Positions 52,501 through 64,000 of a stretch of 64,000 nt of DNA are shown in pieces (within the stretch, counting starts at the first letter, position 1; each line of letters starts with the position of its first letter). The notes beneath the pieces are model-generated. The model had not been told where the DNA came from and did no database searches. It saw only the letters and a list, made by a program, of their open reading frames with translations. Source of the stretch: Stercorarius parasiticus (lineage: Eukaryota; Chordata; Aves; Charadriiformes; Stercorariidae); the NCBI GenBank assembly GCA_013396915.1, contig VWZL01002837.1:47304-111303 (forward strand). Reading direction: 5' to 3'. Position numbers and translations under genes: made by a program.

Positions 52501-53110
52501 ATGCCAAAACACACGGTAAGAACTGAAATGAGTACAGCAAAACCGTGGCTTCACGGTGTGTGCCTTTTTCATGCACGTCTCTTACAAACATGTGTTTGAT
52601 ATGACGATGCCTTGTGGTGCCTTATGCTTTTGTTCTTCACAGTGTGATTAAAAAATGTAGATTAATGCAGGGCTAACATATCTGCATTCTGTGACGCATA
52701 TTTAGCTATTTAGAAAAATAGGATATAGATTTCAATGAGCTATCTTTAGCTATCATAAGGCCTTTTTAAAAGCTGCCAGGAAAATTTTTTAGAAAATTAT
52801 TTCCTATTTTGCATAAATTTTAACACCTGTTAATTGCGGTTGCTTTTTTCCCTTCTCGCTGTGTCACATTAGACACCCTGGTTATCAAAGTGATCGTATC
52901 ACTATGGTATGTCTCATAATTATGATCAAACTGTTATCTAACATTCCTGGAGCATTCTTTTTTTCAATACTTAATACCTTTTATTCCTTGGCCTCATGCA
53001 TGAATTATGCTGTGTATGTGAAGAGGCTTAAAGCTTGTTTCCATTACATTCTTTCTGAATGGATCCTGTTGTATCTAGGATTTTTTTAAAGCCAAGTAGG
53101 AATGTTATTG

Positions 53111-53131
53111 TTGACCTTGACACCAGATAAC
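53111..53131 (+). promoter_or_regulatory. XPO4: U12-type branch site and AC 3' splice site
   Basis: CCTTGAC at 53115-53121 fits the U12 branch consensus (CCTTRAY). The AC dinucleotide ends the intron at 53131, 11 nt after the probable branch A. A CAG at 53124-53126 is only 5 nt upstream of the true end and would shift the frame if a U2-style acceptor were chosen. Confidence 0.93.
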
Positions 53132-53244
53132 TGGGCAGACATTATATAGCTATGTTTGAATCCTCACAAAATGTGATGCTAAAGCCAACAGAATCCTGGC
53201 GTGAGACCCTCCTGGACAGCAGAGTTATGGAGCTTTTCTTTACA
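53132..53244 (+). CDS. XPO4: XPO4 exon 7 (after the U12 intron)
   Basis: 113 bases: two bases completing Leu and 37 codons, GRHYIAMFESSQNVMLKPTE ... MELFFT, ending in phase 0 before GTAAGT. The start is fixed by the conserved Leu-Gly-Arg-His sequence and by the AC intron end. The SWRETLLD stretch is a conserved helix of exportin-4. Confidence 0.96.
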
Positions 53245-55677
53245 GTAAGTTTCTTTCTTCAACTTTCATAGTCCAGACCGCAGGGAAAGCAGCTCCTTCC
53301 TGCTCTAAAACTGTGTTGTTGGACTCTTCCTTTTGCATCAGGTAGGACTGATTCTGTTAACTTCAGCTTGCTTATCAAAACAAACAGGAGGATTGTATTT
53401 GTCCTAGGTTACCGAATATGTATTTTGCCTCTAAATTGCTTTAAGTTGATGACCATTAACAAAAGAAAAAGGTGTATAAGTTATCTAAACTTTTAAACAT
53501 TTAATACTTTTGGACGTGTATTCGTGAAACGAAACCAAGCATGGTGAGTAGTAGCAGAGTGTGCCTTTCAGATAAGGTGTAACAGCTCTCAAAAAAGATC
53601 AAATGAACGGTGTGTGTTTCCTGATCTTAAAGCATTTGCTGAACAGAACAGCTGAAAATAATGAACGTAATTGCAGTTTTCTAGCCAGTTTCAGCATACA
53701 GAATTATGCATCTCTTTCCTCAGCACAAAGTAAAGCCAAACAAGTTAAAGCACATTAAATTAGGAGGGATAGGGAAGAGGTAGAATTGGTATAGGGGAAT
53801 GTAATATCAAATTTCTGTAGCTTAAAAAACCCCATGATATTAAAACTGGATAAAATTAGTATTTTCTTTCTACCACTGTTGGAGGGAGAAGTTTGTAGTC
53901 TATGCTCAGTTAGGAGTTACTGCAGCAGCAACATATATTGGCTTATAAATTCATTTACTATGGTATTTTATCTTATGTTACCTCTCTTGAGGCCTGAGAA
54001 TTCATCATTCTCAGGCTCTTTTCAGTTTTGCAAAGCAGAGAAATAATGTGCTCAAAACTTGGACAAAGCTGTTATTAGACAAAGTAAATGTAACTCTCTC
54101 CAGTGCTGCTTGAGAGTTGTCTGCTACTTGCTTGGATACGTGTCCTTACTTTATGGGATTTTTGTGATAAATTAGAAATTTTTTTATATATATATTTTTT
54201 TTACTGCAAGTTTTTCTGTTCCAGCAGTTTTGAAAAGGTGAAAAAAAATCACTGGCAGAACTCGTAGCAGCTACGCACAATCTGAACAGCTGTCTAGACT
54301 ATCCAGACAGTTGCTACTGTCAGCTGTGAACCTCCACATGCAAATAACTTTTTGGCTTACATATTAACCCTTCCTCGTTTAATAGTATGAAGTTGTCAGA
54401 GTTAGATATCTGTTTCTTTGGTTGGTTTACAATTATTCACTATAAGAATGTTTTTAGTAACATGCAGAATTGTTTTAATACATTTGTGTTTTACTTAAAA
54501 GTAACCAAACCCCGCCTGTCTTTGATTATTTTTGAATGAATGCTAGCCAGGGCAGTGTGCTGTCAGTTTTGCTTTTAGATTCCTGATTTGCAACGGTTGA
54601 GGCTTGTAGTATTAGTTTGCTATTTGAAGTAATGTAAGTGAATGGCAGTAGTTTATATTCATTTATCTGATCTAAGAAGTTTTAATAACCTTGCAAAAGT
54701 TGGCAGGACTGCCATGTTAGAGGGAGCCTTCAGTTCTAATCTCAGCCTAGTGTGGGAAGTAGATTAGGAGGGGTATTTCTGTTGCAGGGTTTGTTTCTTC
54801 TGCTAGTTTGATCTTTTGGAGATTAACTGTGCAGCTAATCCAACTAGTTATGAGTTGGGTGAAGTTGCAAATATAATGCCTCAGAGAAATGGTTAGTGTT
54901 TTAACTGTACTTTTATGTAAAATATTGTTGAAATAATTTTAACCAACTTCGCTTCTGGGTGAAAGAGGTACCCTATATTTATTTATTTGCTAAATCTTAC
55001 ATGAAAAAATAGAAGGCGTGAGCCTAAGAAAATACTTAAAATCCATACTTGATAATTAAAGTTTGTTCGTGAGGATATGATTGCTGACAGATTTGAATCT
55101 AGAGTGTCTCACCAGAGAAGTGATGACATAACAGTTCGCGGAAACGTGGGAAGATTACTGCTGGCCTTGTATAATGCTAAGGGTGTTGCCAAGGAAGTGA
55201 TGCATTCATTTTTGTATATGTCTTCAGTGTTTACCTCTGCTAAAGAGGCATCTACATAATCTTGATTGAACTTGTTGACTAACTTTAGCAAGACTCCATA
55301 GCCTAGGCATAGTTAGCATAATAGAGATGACGGTCATTATTGCTGTTTTTAGAAGGAGCAGTATGTCTGACTGGCTGGCATCTGTTTCTCTTTTTAAGAC
55401 ATAACATTCAGTAGACAGTTCAATTTTCAACATGTAGGTGAGACATAACTAAACGTTAGTTTCAGTGAGTTAATTCAAGGCTTGCGATTTTGTGAGCTGA
55501 GTCATGATCTTGACATTTACTATGGTTTAGAGAGTTGTAGAAACCCTTGCATTTCAGACTGAATGGAAGTTATAGTAAGCTTTTTTTGGTGTGTGCTCTT
55601 TTGGGTTGAGTGCCATGTGACTTGTTGTAAGAACACCCTAGTTTCCGTGTATTATTAACTATCTCGCTTCCTGAAAG
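53245..55677 (+). other. XPO4: XPO4 intron 7 (2433 bp)
   Basis: GT-AG intron with donor GTAAGTTTC and acceptor CTGAAAG, which has a poor pyrimidine tract. No gene or recognised repeat is present; the sequence is AT-rich. Confidence 0.9.
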
Positions 55678-55835
55678 GTACATCGAAAAATCCGAGAAGA
55701 TACAGACATGGCCCAAGATTCATTACAGTGTCTGGCACAGCTGGCGTCTTTGCACGGGCCAGTCTTTCCTGATGAAGGTTCACAAGTTGATTACCTGGCA
55801 CACTTCATTGAGGGATTACTGAATACTATCAATGG
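55678..55835 (+). CDS. XPO4: XPO4 exon 8
   Basis: 158 bases: 52 codons, VHRKIREDTDMAQDSLQCLA ... GLLNTIN, plus two bases of Gly. The donor is GTATGT. The QLASLHGP and DYLAHFIEGLL stretches are highly conserved helices of the exportin-4 N-terminal arch. Val in HGPVFPDEG is a conservative change from the Ile I recall in mammals. Confidence 0.97.
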
Positions 55836-56108
55836 GTATGTATGCCTTCTCTCTAAATTTAGATGGCATCTTTTAATCTTTAGTTTGGAGCATAGCGTAT
55901 CTGCGTGGAGAGCTGGTATGGCTTGCTTATTTCTGAGTATAATTTGTGCTTACTGCTGGATTACTGAAATTGAGAAAAGGCAGTTTAAAGTAAGTGGTGC
56001 TTAAGTAATATGAAATAGATTTATTGATTGCAAATGTATCGACAAAATCAATTCACTTTTAGCATTTTTTCTTAATGGCAGAAAACTAAGTACTATTTCT
56101 ATTTATAG
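55836..56108 (+). other. XPO4: XPO4 intron 8 (273 bp, short)
   Basis: GT-AG intron, donor GTATGTATG, acceptor TTTATAG. Nothing else is seen. Confidence 0.93.
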
Positions 56109-56283
56109 AATTGAAATAGAAGACTCTGAAGCAGTGGGAATTTCCAGTATTATCAGCAACCTGATAACCGTATTTCCTCGCAATATTTTAACTGCCATTC
56201 CAAACGAACTTTTCTCTTCATTTGTTAACTGCCTCGCACACCTCACTTGTTCTTTCGGAAGAAGTGCTGCCTTGGAAGAAGTG
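56109..56283 (+). CDS. XPO4: XPO4 exon 9
   Basis: 175 bases: one base completing Gly and 58 codons, IEIEDSEAVGISSIISNLIT ... SFGRSAALEEV, ending in phase 0 before GTAAGT. The acidic loop IEIEDSEAVG followed by amphipathic helices is conserved in exportin-4. Small differences from the mammalian protein as I recall it (Ile, Asn and Ala in place of Val, Ser and Thr) are conservative. Confidence 0.97.
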
Positions 56284-58391
56284 GTAAGTATCTGCTCTCA
56301 AATAGTAGGTAGTCCTTTTTTTTGTTTGTTTCTCTCTTTGTGATAAGCATAAGTGACATGAGACTTTGGCTGTTTTATTAATAACTGTTGTGAATTCAGT
56401 GGTTTGGTTCTAGGTATTTCTGAAATCACATCTGAGAGGACTTTTTTTGTTTCAAACAGCATAATGAACATAATTACACAGGGCATCTTTCAGGCTTTGG
56501 TTTGATTTAAAGCACTTGTCTCGTTTTCATTTTAAAAAGAATGGATTAATTTAAAAATATTAAAGTCTTTAAATATTGCTGACTTGCTCTTGTAGGACTT
56601 CTCTGAAAACTGTTGTAGATAATGAACAAGCCACAGTGCTGAAAGCTTAAAATGACTACATGAACATATGGACAGACTGAAACTGTCTAGAGTTCTGAGT
56701 CAGGAACTTCTGTTTTAAGTGACTGTAGCTGTTAAGATCTGTTGTTAACCCCATACTTCTACGCTGTTCAAATCATCCCTTCATCGCTGACACTGTTCAA
56801 ATGGTAATTCTGTGTACAAATCTAGCACAGGAATTCAGAGGATTTTATTTTTTTCTCTTTGTTTACTTCTTTCAAACTTTTTGGTTGTAACATTGAAGAG
56901 CAGTTGGGATAGTCTACGTCTTCTGCTTCTAAAATTTCTGCTTCTAAAAGACTAATAAGGAGACCTAGTCTAAGGAAAAAAGACCATAAGAATCAAGACA
57001 AAAAATCTTGCACTTGAGCTATTTATGTGCAGTAGCTATCGATTTAAAATGAGACTATCAAGATATTACCCAATATTTCCCCATTATCATTAACAGTATG
57101 ATTTTTTTTTACCAGTTTTGCTATATTGACTGGGCTTAATTACCTGAGTTTGAAAATAATTACAGAAGTATTGAGTTATAAAGTTGATGGATGTGTTTTT
57201 TACCAGAGATCACGGGTGTGTTAATTAGCATTCATTGCAGAGCATTAGATCATGTCTTTGCTGCACTCACCTAAACTTTCAAGTGTGCTCATGTTTTAAT
57301 TAAAAAATTGGTGATTAAATTTAAAATCTAAAATACAACTACTTTCCAAAATATGTTGGTTAAAACTTGTGCTGCTTTTGAGATTTTTCTAGTAGAACAT
57401 TGACCATATGTTCTGGTGCTCACCAACACATTTAGGAATGCTCCTGAAGCCTTTATAGAAACGATTCAGCAAAACCATAGGCGCTTATTTAAATTAAAGA
57501 AACTAAAGGAATGTTGTTTCCTCACATAGCCTCATTACTTGAGAGCTAGAAAATGGAACCGTATTTGATGAAAACAGTGCTCAACATAATGCCATTCAAA
57601 ACACTTCACCTCTTAGCAAAAGCTTATGGTAGCTTGGACCACTATCTGGTACAAAGTTTGTTTTGTAAATGACTGGCCAGTTATGCCTAGTAAACTGTGG
57701 CTGCCAACACTTAGATAATCCCATAGTTTTAGCCGAAGAAAGTCTTTTTAGTATTAAACTTAAATGTTCTCAGATTCAGCAACATCAGAAGGAGAGAATG
57801 AAAGATTTTTTTTGTTTTAGGAGAGAATTTTCTCACTCTCCTTGAATCTTTAAATCATTCTGTGGAAGGAGAAACATTACACTTTGATCCCTTCCATTCT
57901 GTCATAGCTCTTAACAGATATCTCAACTTCATGCTGTTTCTCTGATTTCCAGGATGATGCAGAATTCTGTGGTGACAGGCCTTCAAAAAAATAATTCTTA
58001 TACCTTAACAGTGTGTCAGCAATAAGGCATGCTACCGAGATTTTTAAGTTATTGCTGACTTAATCCAGGTGGTGTAATGATACTGTGTGCTGTGCCTGTA
58101 GAAATACTACTTTGCATCCCTGAAAACAATCTTTTGACTTAGGAATGTCCCAGCCATGGTTAGTGTGTTCCCTGAGATTCTTGCTTAGACTGCTTGTGAG
58201 CTCATGTGCTGTCTGTAATTAAGAGCTTTTGATAGATAAAATACCGTGTGTGTTGGACTGGGGAAAGTCCTCAGATAATATTCCTGGAACTTTTCAGAAA
58301 TCCAAAGTGCAGCAGAATGCCAGCAGGCGTACTCCTTAAGCTTTGCTGGTCAGAAAAGCTGTTTTCAGCATATTTCTGCCAGCAGAACATG

Positions 58392-58536
58392 TCACAGAAT
58401 CACACACAGAATCACAGAATGGTTCGGGTTGGAAGGGACCTTAAAGATGATCTAGTTCCAACCCCCCTGCCGTGGGCAGGGGCACCTCCCACTAGACCAG
58501 GCTGCTCAAAGCCTCATCCAGCCTGGCCTTGTGAAC
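58392..58536 (-). repeat. CR1 LINE 3' end (antisense)
   Basis: It starts with CACAGAATC-type octamer repeats, then 'ggttggaagggacc', 'gatgatctag', 'ccaacccccctgcc', 'ctagaccaggctgctcaaag' and 'cctggcctt'. This is the CR1 3' UTR and the last few codons read antisense. It is strongly 5' truncated. Confidence 0.9.
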
Positions 58537-59261
58537 GTTGCATAAACCCCATGAGGCATAAGGGGTCTACTTAGCTGAAGACCTGCTATGGATATGGTGA
58601 AAATTGGGAGGTCCTGAACCATAATATGCAAACGACTTCAAAGCAGCTCATACTGATTTTCAACCAAGGCAGGAGAACCCACAATCTAAAGATCATGTTC
58701 AAATGCTGTTTTACATTAGCTTGCCTGTTGGGGAGATTGGCTGAAGGAAGTTGAAATACTTGCCTGAATAGCTACATTGGTGGAGGGCAGTAAACTTCAG
58801 CAATGCTGGGGATTAGTTTATGGTGCAAGTTGGACCAGTAATCTCTTCCTTTAATAGCACTGGATCTGAGAGAAGATGCTTGCCCACAGCTGTGCTTCCC
58901 CTTGCTGAAGTGCTTATGCAGAAGTAGAAATCAAATAGTCCGTCTGAATTAGTGAAGAATACAAACAGGATGTTGAATGGAAAGTCAAATAGAAATAGAA
59001 ATTATAATAAAGGCTTCTTTTTCTCAAAATGAATCTTAATGCACTGTTGCTGTTTCTTGGTATTTTTTTTTAAATATCATGTTATAGGAGAGATCATTCT
59101 GAATTTGGTCCTCCCTGCTATGCTTCCAGCTCTTTCTATGTTGTTGCTGCTTGACAAATTTTAGAAGTGTTCTTTCTTTAAAGGGTCAAGCAGACTGTGA
59201 AGGAAGAAGTACCAATTTTCTTTCTGTTTCCCATACTAGGGAAACTAAGCATCTTTGCTTT

Positions 59262-60117
59262 CATAGAATCATAGAATAGTTTGGGTTGGAAGGGACCTGT
59301 AAAGGTCGTCTAGTTCTGCCCCCCCTGCGATAAGCAGGGACATCTTCAACTAGATCAGGTTGCTCAGAGCCCCGTCCAGCCTGACCTTGAATGTTTCCAG
59401 GGATGGGGCATCTACCAGCTCTCTGGGCAACCTGTTCCAGTCTCTCAACACCCTCACTGTAAAAAAAAATTCTTCCTTATATATAGTCTGAATCTACCCT
59501 CTTTTAGTTTAAAGCCATTACCCCTTGTCCTATCACAACAGGCCCTACTACAAAGTTTATCTCCATCTTTCCTGTAGGCCCCCTCTTAAGTACTGAAAGG
59601 CCGCAATAAGGTCTCCTTGAAGCCTTCTCTTCTCCAGGCTGAACTACCCCAACTCTCTCAGCCTGTCCTCATAGCAAAGGTGTTCCCTCCCTCTGATCAT
59701 CTTCGTGGCCCTCCTCTGGACCTGCTCCATCAAGTCTTTCCTGTGCTGAGGGCCCCAGAGCTGGACGCAGTACTGCAGGTGGGGTCTCACCAGAGCAGAG
59801 TAGTGGGGGAGAATCACCTCCACTGACCTGCTGGCCGCATTTCTTTTGATGCAGAGCAGGATGCAGTTGACTTTCTGGGCTGTAAGCGTGCATTACCTGC
59901 TCATGTTGAGCTGCTCACCAACCAGCACCTCCAAGTCTTTCTGCTCAAGGGCTGCTCTCAATCCATTCTCCGTCCAGGCTGTATTTGTGCTTGGGATTGC
60001 CCCAACCCAGGTGCAGGACCTTGCACTTGGCCTGGTTGAACTTCATGAGGTTCACACAGTCCCATTTCTCAAGCTTGTCCAGTCCCTCTGGATGCCTTTG
60101 ACTTTACTGGTTGTATC
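59262..60117 (-). mobile_element. CR1 non-LTR retrotransposon fragment (antisense, about 0.86 kb)
   Basis: It begins with CATAGAATCATAGAATAG (terminal octamers), followed by the CR1 3' UTR and then the antisense of the C-terminal ORF2 region, up to the block encoding 'kcklHLG..NPKY' (about 59980-60050). The frame is broken by indels and an A-run near 59461, so it is inactive. Most of ORF2, including the catalytic RT motifs, is missing. Confidence 0.93.
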
Positions 60118-61979
60118 TTGCCTCTTCTGAAGATCTGAGTTCTGAACTGCGCTCCACCATTGCTTCTGTTGGATCTATCAGAATGATTCGCCTTCCCAGT
60201 CTACAGCATGTCACTTAGTTTACCTGTATGACATCTGTGGTAACCCAGCTGTAGCTAATCTGAAATAAGGATTGGGAATTTTTAGTTCTTTTCTGACCAA
60301 ATTTATTCAATATGGATAAACTCTTTCTACTATTTGGGTACATACTTTATGGAGGCACTTATTAATCCTAGCTTCCTTATGAGAATACCATAAAGTGTTA
60401 AAAACATTTTTTTCATGGCATTAACTTCTGTATTAACTTCTCTTAAATAAATGAACTGGATAGATTTGAGTTCTTTTGTTGTTCATAAAAAGACATGTCT
60501 GTGTATTGGTTTACGCTCTGGATTCTTATAACTTATTAAAAATTATATGTGAGTTATATACATAAATATATTACACACACACCCCAAAATATTTCAGGAT
60601 TGAATGACTGTCTATGAATCCGTGTGTCCTTTAGCCAAGTTTTAAAAAGACATGTTGTGGTGTCCATCCTAAATTTGCGGATTATGTTAGTGTTGAATAC
60701 AATTTTGCCCCTCTCGTTGTCATCTTTACTTTTGTTTTCACACTTGCATCAGTGTGTGCCATATTTTAACTTCTGTAAGTATGCACACTTTGCACTTATA
60801 AAAATAGTGCTGTGAAGCTATCTTGAAATGCTTCCAAGTGATACCAGTTTTTCCTCTTAATCAGTCATCCAGCCAATGTTTTCTTTTCTTCGTCTGTTCA
60901 TCCAGCCGTGTTTGTAACTTCACTGAAAGTCAGGAATTCTTCTGTCTGGAGCATGATTAAGGCCTTAATATCTCTATTTCATCAAGGAATTGTTTTACTA
61001 AGCTCTGCTATCTCAAAGTAACTTTGGTGAGCGGTCCTGTTGGTTAAAACTTCATAGAGGAAAGAAGTGTCCTTTAGCAGTGTGTACATCCGTACAGTCA
61101 TGCTTAAGTTATTTGAAGTCGGATATATTTACTAAAGTTCATTTTTGCATCAAATCAAAAAGCTGATAGGTACATCAAAAATACTTTTAAAAAGAAATGG
61201 CCTCTTGGCTATCTGCGTTCTTTAGTTTGCTTGTAACCTAGACCTTTGTTTTTCACATACATTATCTCTTTTTGCAACTTACGTACTACGTAGAAACACA
61301 TATGAGTAACTAAAACCAAGAAGCATCACTTGAAATGCACTGAGCAATTGGAGGTGGAGGCTTATTCTGTGGAATTCTACTTTTGTTTGTTTGGTCATAG
61401 CATGAGAAGTTGTGTATGATCATTGAAGCTGGCTACCTGTAGTAGGATTTCTTGAATGCGTGCAATCTTACAGTGATTTCCTCTGGAACAGACAATCATC
61501 ATCTTTTCTCTCTCTTTATTTCAGAAATAGTGGAATACATATAAATCTATATGCGCATGTTCTATACTTGCTACTTAATGAAAAATAAATGGCTTAATTT
61601 TTTGTTGTTACTAATAAGAGCTGAGATGGTTGGCATGTTTGGGGTGAAAGCTCAGTAGCTCCTGTATTTAGGTAAATTTAAGCTTAATTTAAGACTGTTT
61701 TGGTTTTGAACATGAGATGAAGAGAAATAGCTAAACACCTTGACAGTTTGTTTTTTTTTTTAAAGCCTAGCAAGCATGAAAGCAGCACTGACCTTTTTGA
61801 GTTGCCTCAGTTCATTCTGATATTTTCTTAGCTATCCTTAGATGGGTTTTGTGACTGATTTTTTTTTTTAATTGTTTCAACATTAGAAGAACATCTGTTA
61901 AGTAATAATGAATATAAGTATACTCCTCTGGTTTAGTTTAGGAATAAGATTTTTGTTCTGTTTCTTTCCTCTCTTACAG

Positions 61980-62156
61980 CTTGACAAAGATGACATGGTA
62001 TATATGGAAGCATATGATAAGTTGCTGGAATCTTGGCTTACGTTGGTACAGGATGACAAACATTTCCATAAAGGTTTCTTTACCCAACATGCTGTTCAGG
62101 TCTTCAATTCCTACATTCAGTGCCATCTAGCTGCTCCTGATGGTACAAGGAATTTG
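61980..62156 (+). CDS. XPO4: XPO4 exon 10 (last readable exon)
   Basis: 177 bases, exactly 59 codons, phase 0 at both ends: LDKDDMVYMEAYDKLLESWL ... AAPDGTRNL. The acceptor is CTCTTACAG and the donor GTAAGC. The DKLLESWLTLVQDD and TQHAVQVFNSYI helices are conserved in exportin-4. The next exon, beginning at the TANG region of the protein, is not found before the window ends. Confidence 0.97.
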
Positions 62157-64000
62157 GTAAGCCCTCATTCTAGTAGTTCTTGATGATGATCTATAGTAAC
62201 TAGACCATGTCTTCTGGTGCGTACTGTATTATGTAGCTCAAGGGAGCTAGTATAGAATTACTATTTGTGACTTGGAAATGAAAATTTTGCTCTGAATTTG
62301 TTACTCAGGGGTCATTTTCCAGTCTGTTTCTCTCATTCTGAAGAGGAAATAAAGGAATACGAAGTTGGAAATGACTTTGAAAAAAATAGAAAAAAGTAAA
62401 CCTGTTACTCAAATCAGCATGCATCTTACTGTTCTTCCCACAGATGCAATGACTAAACTTCTGACTGTGCTTTTCTGGACTAGTGTCCCAGTTAAAATCC
62501 ACAATGAAATTGGAAGCCTTTTACATGATTGTTACCTCCCATACGTTATCTTCAAAGTATACTTTTGAAGTATAATTGACATGCATAAGTGTCTGAAAAA
62601 ATGTAGAATGACTATGCTCAGACTAGACGAAACTTGCAATATTATGTGACTCATTTGGATAAAATGAATTCCCAATTGAATTTTTGAGGTGACTGTTCTA
62701 GAGAAAACCTAATGGTACCTCAAGTATCTCTTGAACCGTTGAGAAAGAAAGCAGATTAGTCTCTTTCCCAGGAGTCTGGATCTTACTAAAATAGATTATC
62801 ATACGGAAAGTTGGATGTAGATGTTGGATGGATTAATTACTGCATAGATTCAATTCAATAACTGTATAAAATCTCTTTAATTTGATGCTGTGCAAAGATC
62901 TCTGAGATACCTCATTCTGAAAGCACTATATAAAACTTAATTCTGCTATCTCAATATGTAACAGATGGTAATAACAGTGCTAAAACAGAGAGAACTCTGA
63001 ATTCATATCAGGCGGTCTTGACATAACTGGTATACACAGGTTAATTCATGTCATTCTGTGAGATAAGTCATTTATCCCATGGGTAACCTTTTAAAAGCCA
63101 CAGCTGGCATTTTAGAATGCTTCTTGTTCAATATCAAAGCAGTAACAGGAACTTTCAGTCTCTGCTTTGAGAGCAGAGGCTCACCCTTCAGTAAACAGCT
63201 GCAGCTTTGAAGTTGCCAAAAGAGAATGATTTGCTGGGTTACATAAAGAAAAGATGGGTTAAAAAGCACTTTGGATAAGGAGTTGTGAGTGGATTCAGTT
63301 GCCCGGAGCCTTTATAGAAATAAAGCATACTGATAGCTTTCTGTCACTTGGTTTTTACTTTGTGAGTTGAGTAAATTTTATGATTCTTTAAGAGATTTTT
63401 AAAAACATTTTAAACATCCATACTTAGTTTCTACATATCTTCTCTTCATCTTCTGGTTCATCTCTTCAAGGAATAAGGTCTGATTATTATTGAAGTAGTT
63501 TTATCATGCAGCCAAGATAAGCTTTGAGAAATCAAACTTCTGCATCAGCAAGAAATAAAACTGAGATGATGATAATGATGACTATTATTATTATTAGTCG
63601 TCTGTTTTCCTGAGATTATAGCATTTACTTTGTAAAGCTTTTTCCCCTCAAACAATGGGCTATGGAAGATCTTTAATGAAAGAGATGATTTGCATTCCAT
63701 CATGAAAAATACTGCCTATCATGTGATTTAGGTAAGATATCAGACAACTGAGAACACTGTCCCCCGCAGCATTCTCCTGGAGAAGCTGGCGAATCATGGC
63801 ATAGACAAGTGTACTCTTCGCTGGGTTAAAAACTGTCTGGATGGCCGTGCCCAGAGAGTTGGGATTAATGGGGTGAAATCCGCTTGGCAGTCGGTCACCA
63901 GTGGGGTCCCTCAGGGCTCAGTTTTGGGTCCAGTTTTGTTTAATATCTTTATCAATGATCTGGATGAGGGGATTGAGTGCACCCTCAGTAAGTTTGCAGA
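62157..64000 (+). other. XPO4: XPO4 intron 10, continuing past the window
   Basis: Donor GTAAGCCCT. No acceptor followed by the expected next exon is found before the window ends. It is AT-rich, with ATT/TGA-type short repeats near 63565-63597 and a CR1 at its right end. Confidence 0.85.
63735..64000 (+). mobile_element. CR1 non-LTR retrotransposon, continuing past the window
   Basis: A sense-oriented CR1 fragment entering in the middle of the reverse transcriptase: [20 protein letters not shown], then [16 protein letters not shown] and IECTLSKFA, just before the catalytic FADD box, where the window ends. The frame is open across the visible part. It is distinct in sequence from the copy at 33618 and belongs to another CR1 subfamily or age class. 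Confidence 0.93.

Larger units (their letters stand above)
44791..53131 (+). other. XPO4: XPO4 intron 6: U12-type AT-AC intron (8341 bp)
   Basis: The exact exon boundary is fixed by the protein: Leu-Gly-Arg-His is restored only if the intron starts at ATATCCTTTT (44791-44800) and ends at AC (53130-53131). The donor is a perfect match to the minor-spliceosome AT-AC consensus ATATCCTT. The branch region is TTGACCTTGACA (53111-53122), with the conserved CCTTRAC core and the probable branch A at 53120, 11 nt before the intron end. Little polypyrimidine tract is present, as expected for U12 introns. Inside are an old CR1 3' end near 46515-46590 and a CpG-containing patch at 49540-49830; no gene is recognised. 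Confidence 0.95.
56284..61979 (+). other. XPO4: XPO4 intron 9 (5696 bp)
   Basis: GT-AG intron, donor GTAAGTATC, acceptor CTCTTACAG. It contains two antisense CR1 fragments (58392-58536 and 59262-60117) and a short CA run near 60573-60583. No other gene is recognised. Confidence 0.88.
2989..64000 (+). other. XPO4: XPO4 gene (exportin-4), 5' part; runs off the window
   Basis: Exportin-4 is a karyopherin-beta receptor that binds cargo and RanGTP in the nucleus and releases cargo in the cytoplasm after GTP hydrolysis. Known export cargoes include eIF5A and SMAD3. Nine exons are readable and join into 427 uninterrupted codons, nearly identical to the vertebrate protein as I remember it. The first about 22 residues are missing, probably in the gap at 2989-3037, and about 700 C-terminal residues lie past the right edge. 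Visible introns range from 259 nt to about 12.9 kb. All are GT-AG except intron 6, which is a U12-type AT-AC intron. The gene start is set at the gap only as a best estimate. Confidence 0.93.

Noticed and set aside
1..64000. Endogenous retrovirus, CRISPR array or bacterial-type operon
   Set aside because: No LTR pair, gag/pol/env-like frame, regularly spaced repeats with spacers, or closely packed genes were seen. The only reverse-transcriptase frames are CR1.

Overview
This window is avian genomic DNA. Two things show it: the coding exons read as a very conserved vertebrate protein, exportin-4 (XPO4), and nearly all recognisable repeats are CR1 non-LTR retrotransposons, the dominant LINE of birds. 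No L1 or Alu-type elements are visible. The species cannot be named from this sequence.

Layout. Bases 1-2559 are upstream intergenic sequence with one old CR1 fragment. A CpG island spans about 2560-3545 and is interrupted by 49 unknown bases (2989-3037). It is the likely XPO4 promoter and first exon, but the expected first coding exon, about 22 codons starting with the initiator Met, is not readable and probably lies in or at the gap. A long first intron runs to 26542. Nine further coding exons then follow on the + strand at 26543-26648, 30337-30478, 30738-30876, 43744-43860, 44637-44790, 53132-53244, 55678-55835, 56109-56283 and 61980-62156. Joined, they give 1281 nt, exactly 427 codons with no internal stop and matching phase at every junction. 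This corresponds to roughly residues 23-449 of a protein of about 1150 residues. The remaining exons lie beyond base 64000.

Exportin-4 is a nuclear transport receptor of the importin-beta (karyopherin) superfamily. It carries cargoes such as hypusinated eIF5A and SMAD3 out of the nucleus with RanGTP, and it is also reported to import SOX-family factors. The part seen here is the N-terminal HEAT-repeat arch.

The most notable feature is intron 6 (44791-53131). It is a minor-spliceosome (U12-type) AT-AC intron: it starts with a perfect ATATCCTT donor, ends in AC, and has a CCTTGAC branch site 11 nt before the 3' end. The other introns whose two ends are visible are ordinary GT-AG introns. The introns also hold CR1 fragments of different ages and both orientations, including one 1.25 kb copy with much of a reverse-transcriptase reading frame, a perfect six-copy 16-bp minisatellite, and several imperfect inverted or unclassified repeats. 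I found no second protein-coding gene, no convincing RNA gene and no endogenous retrovirus.
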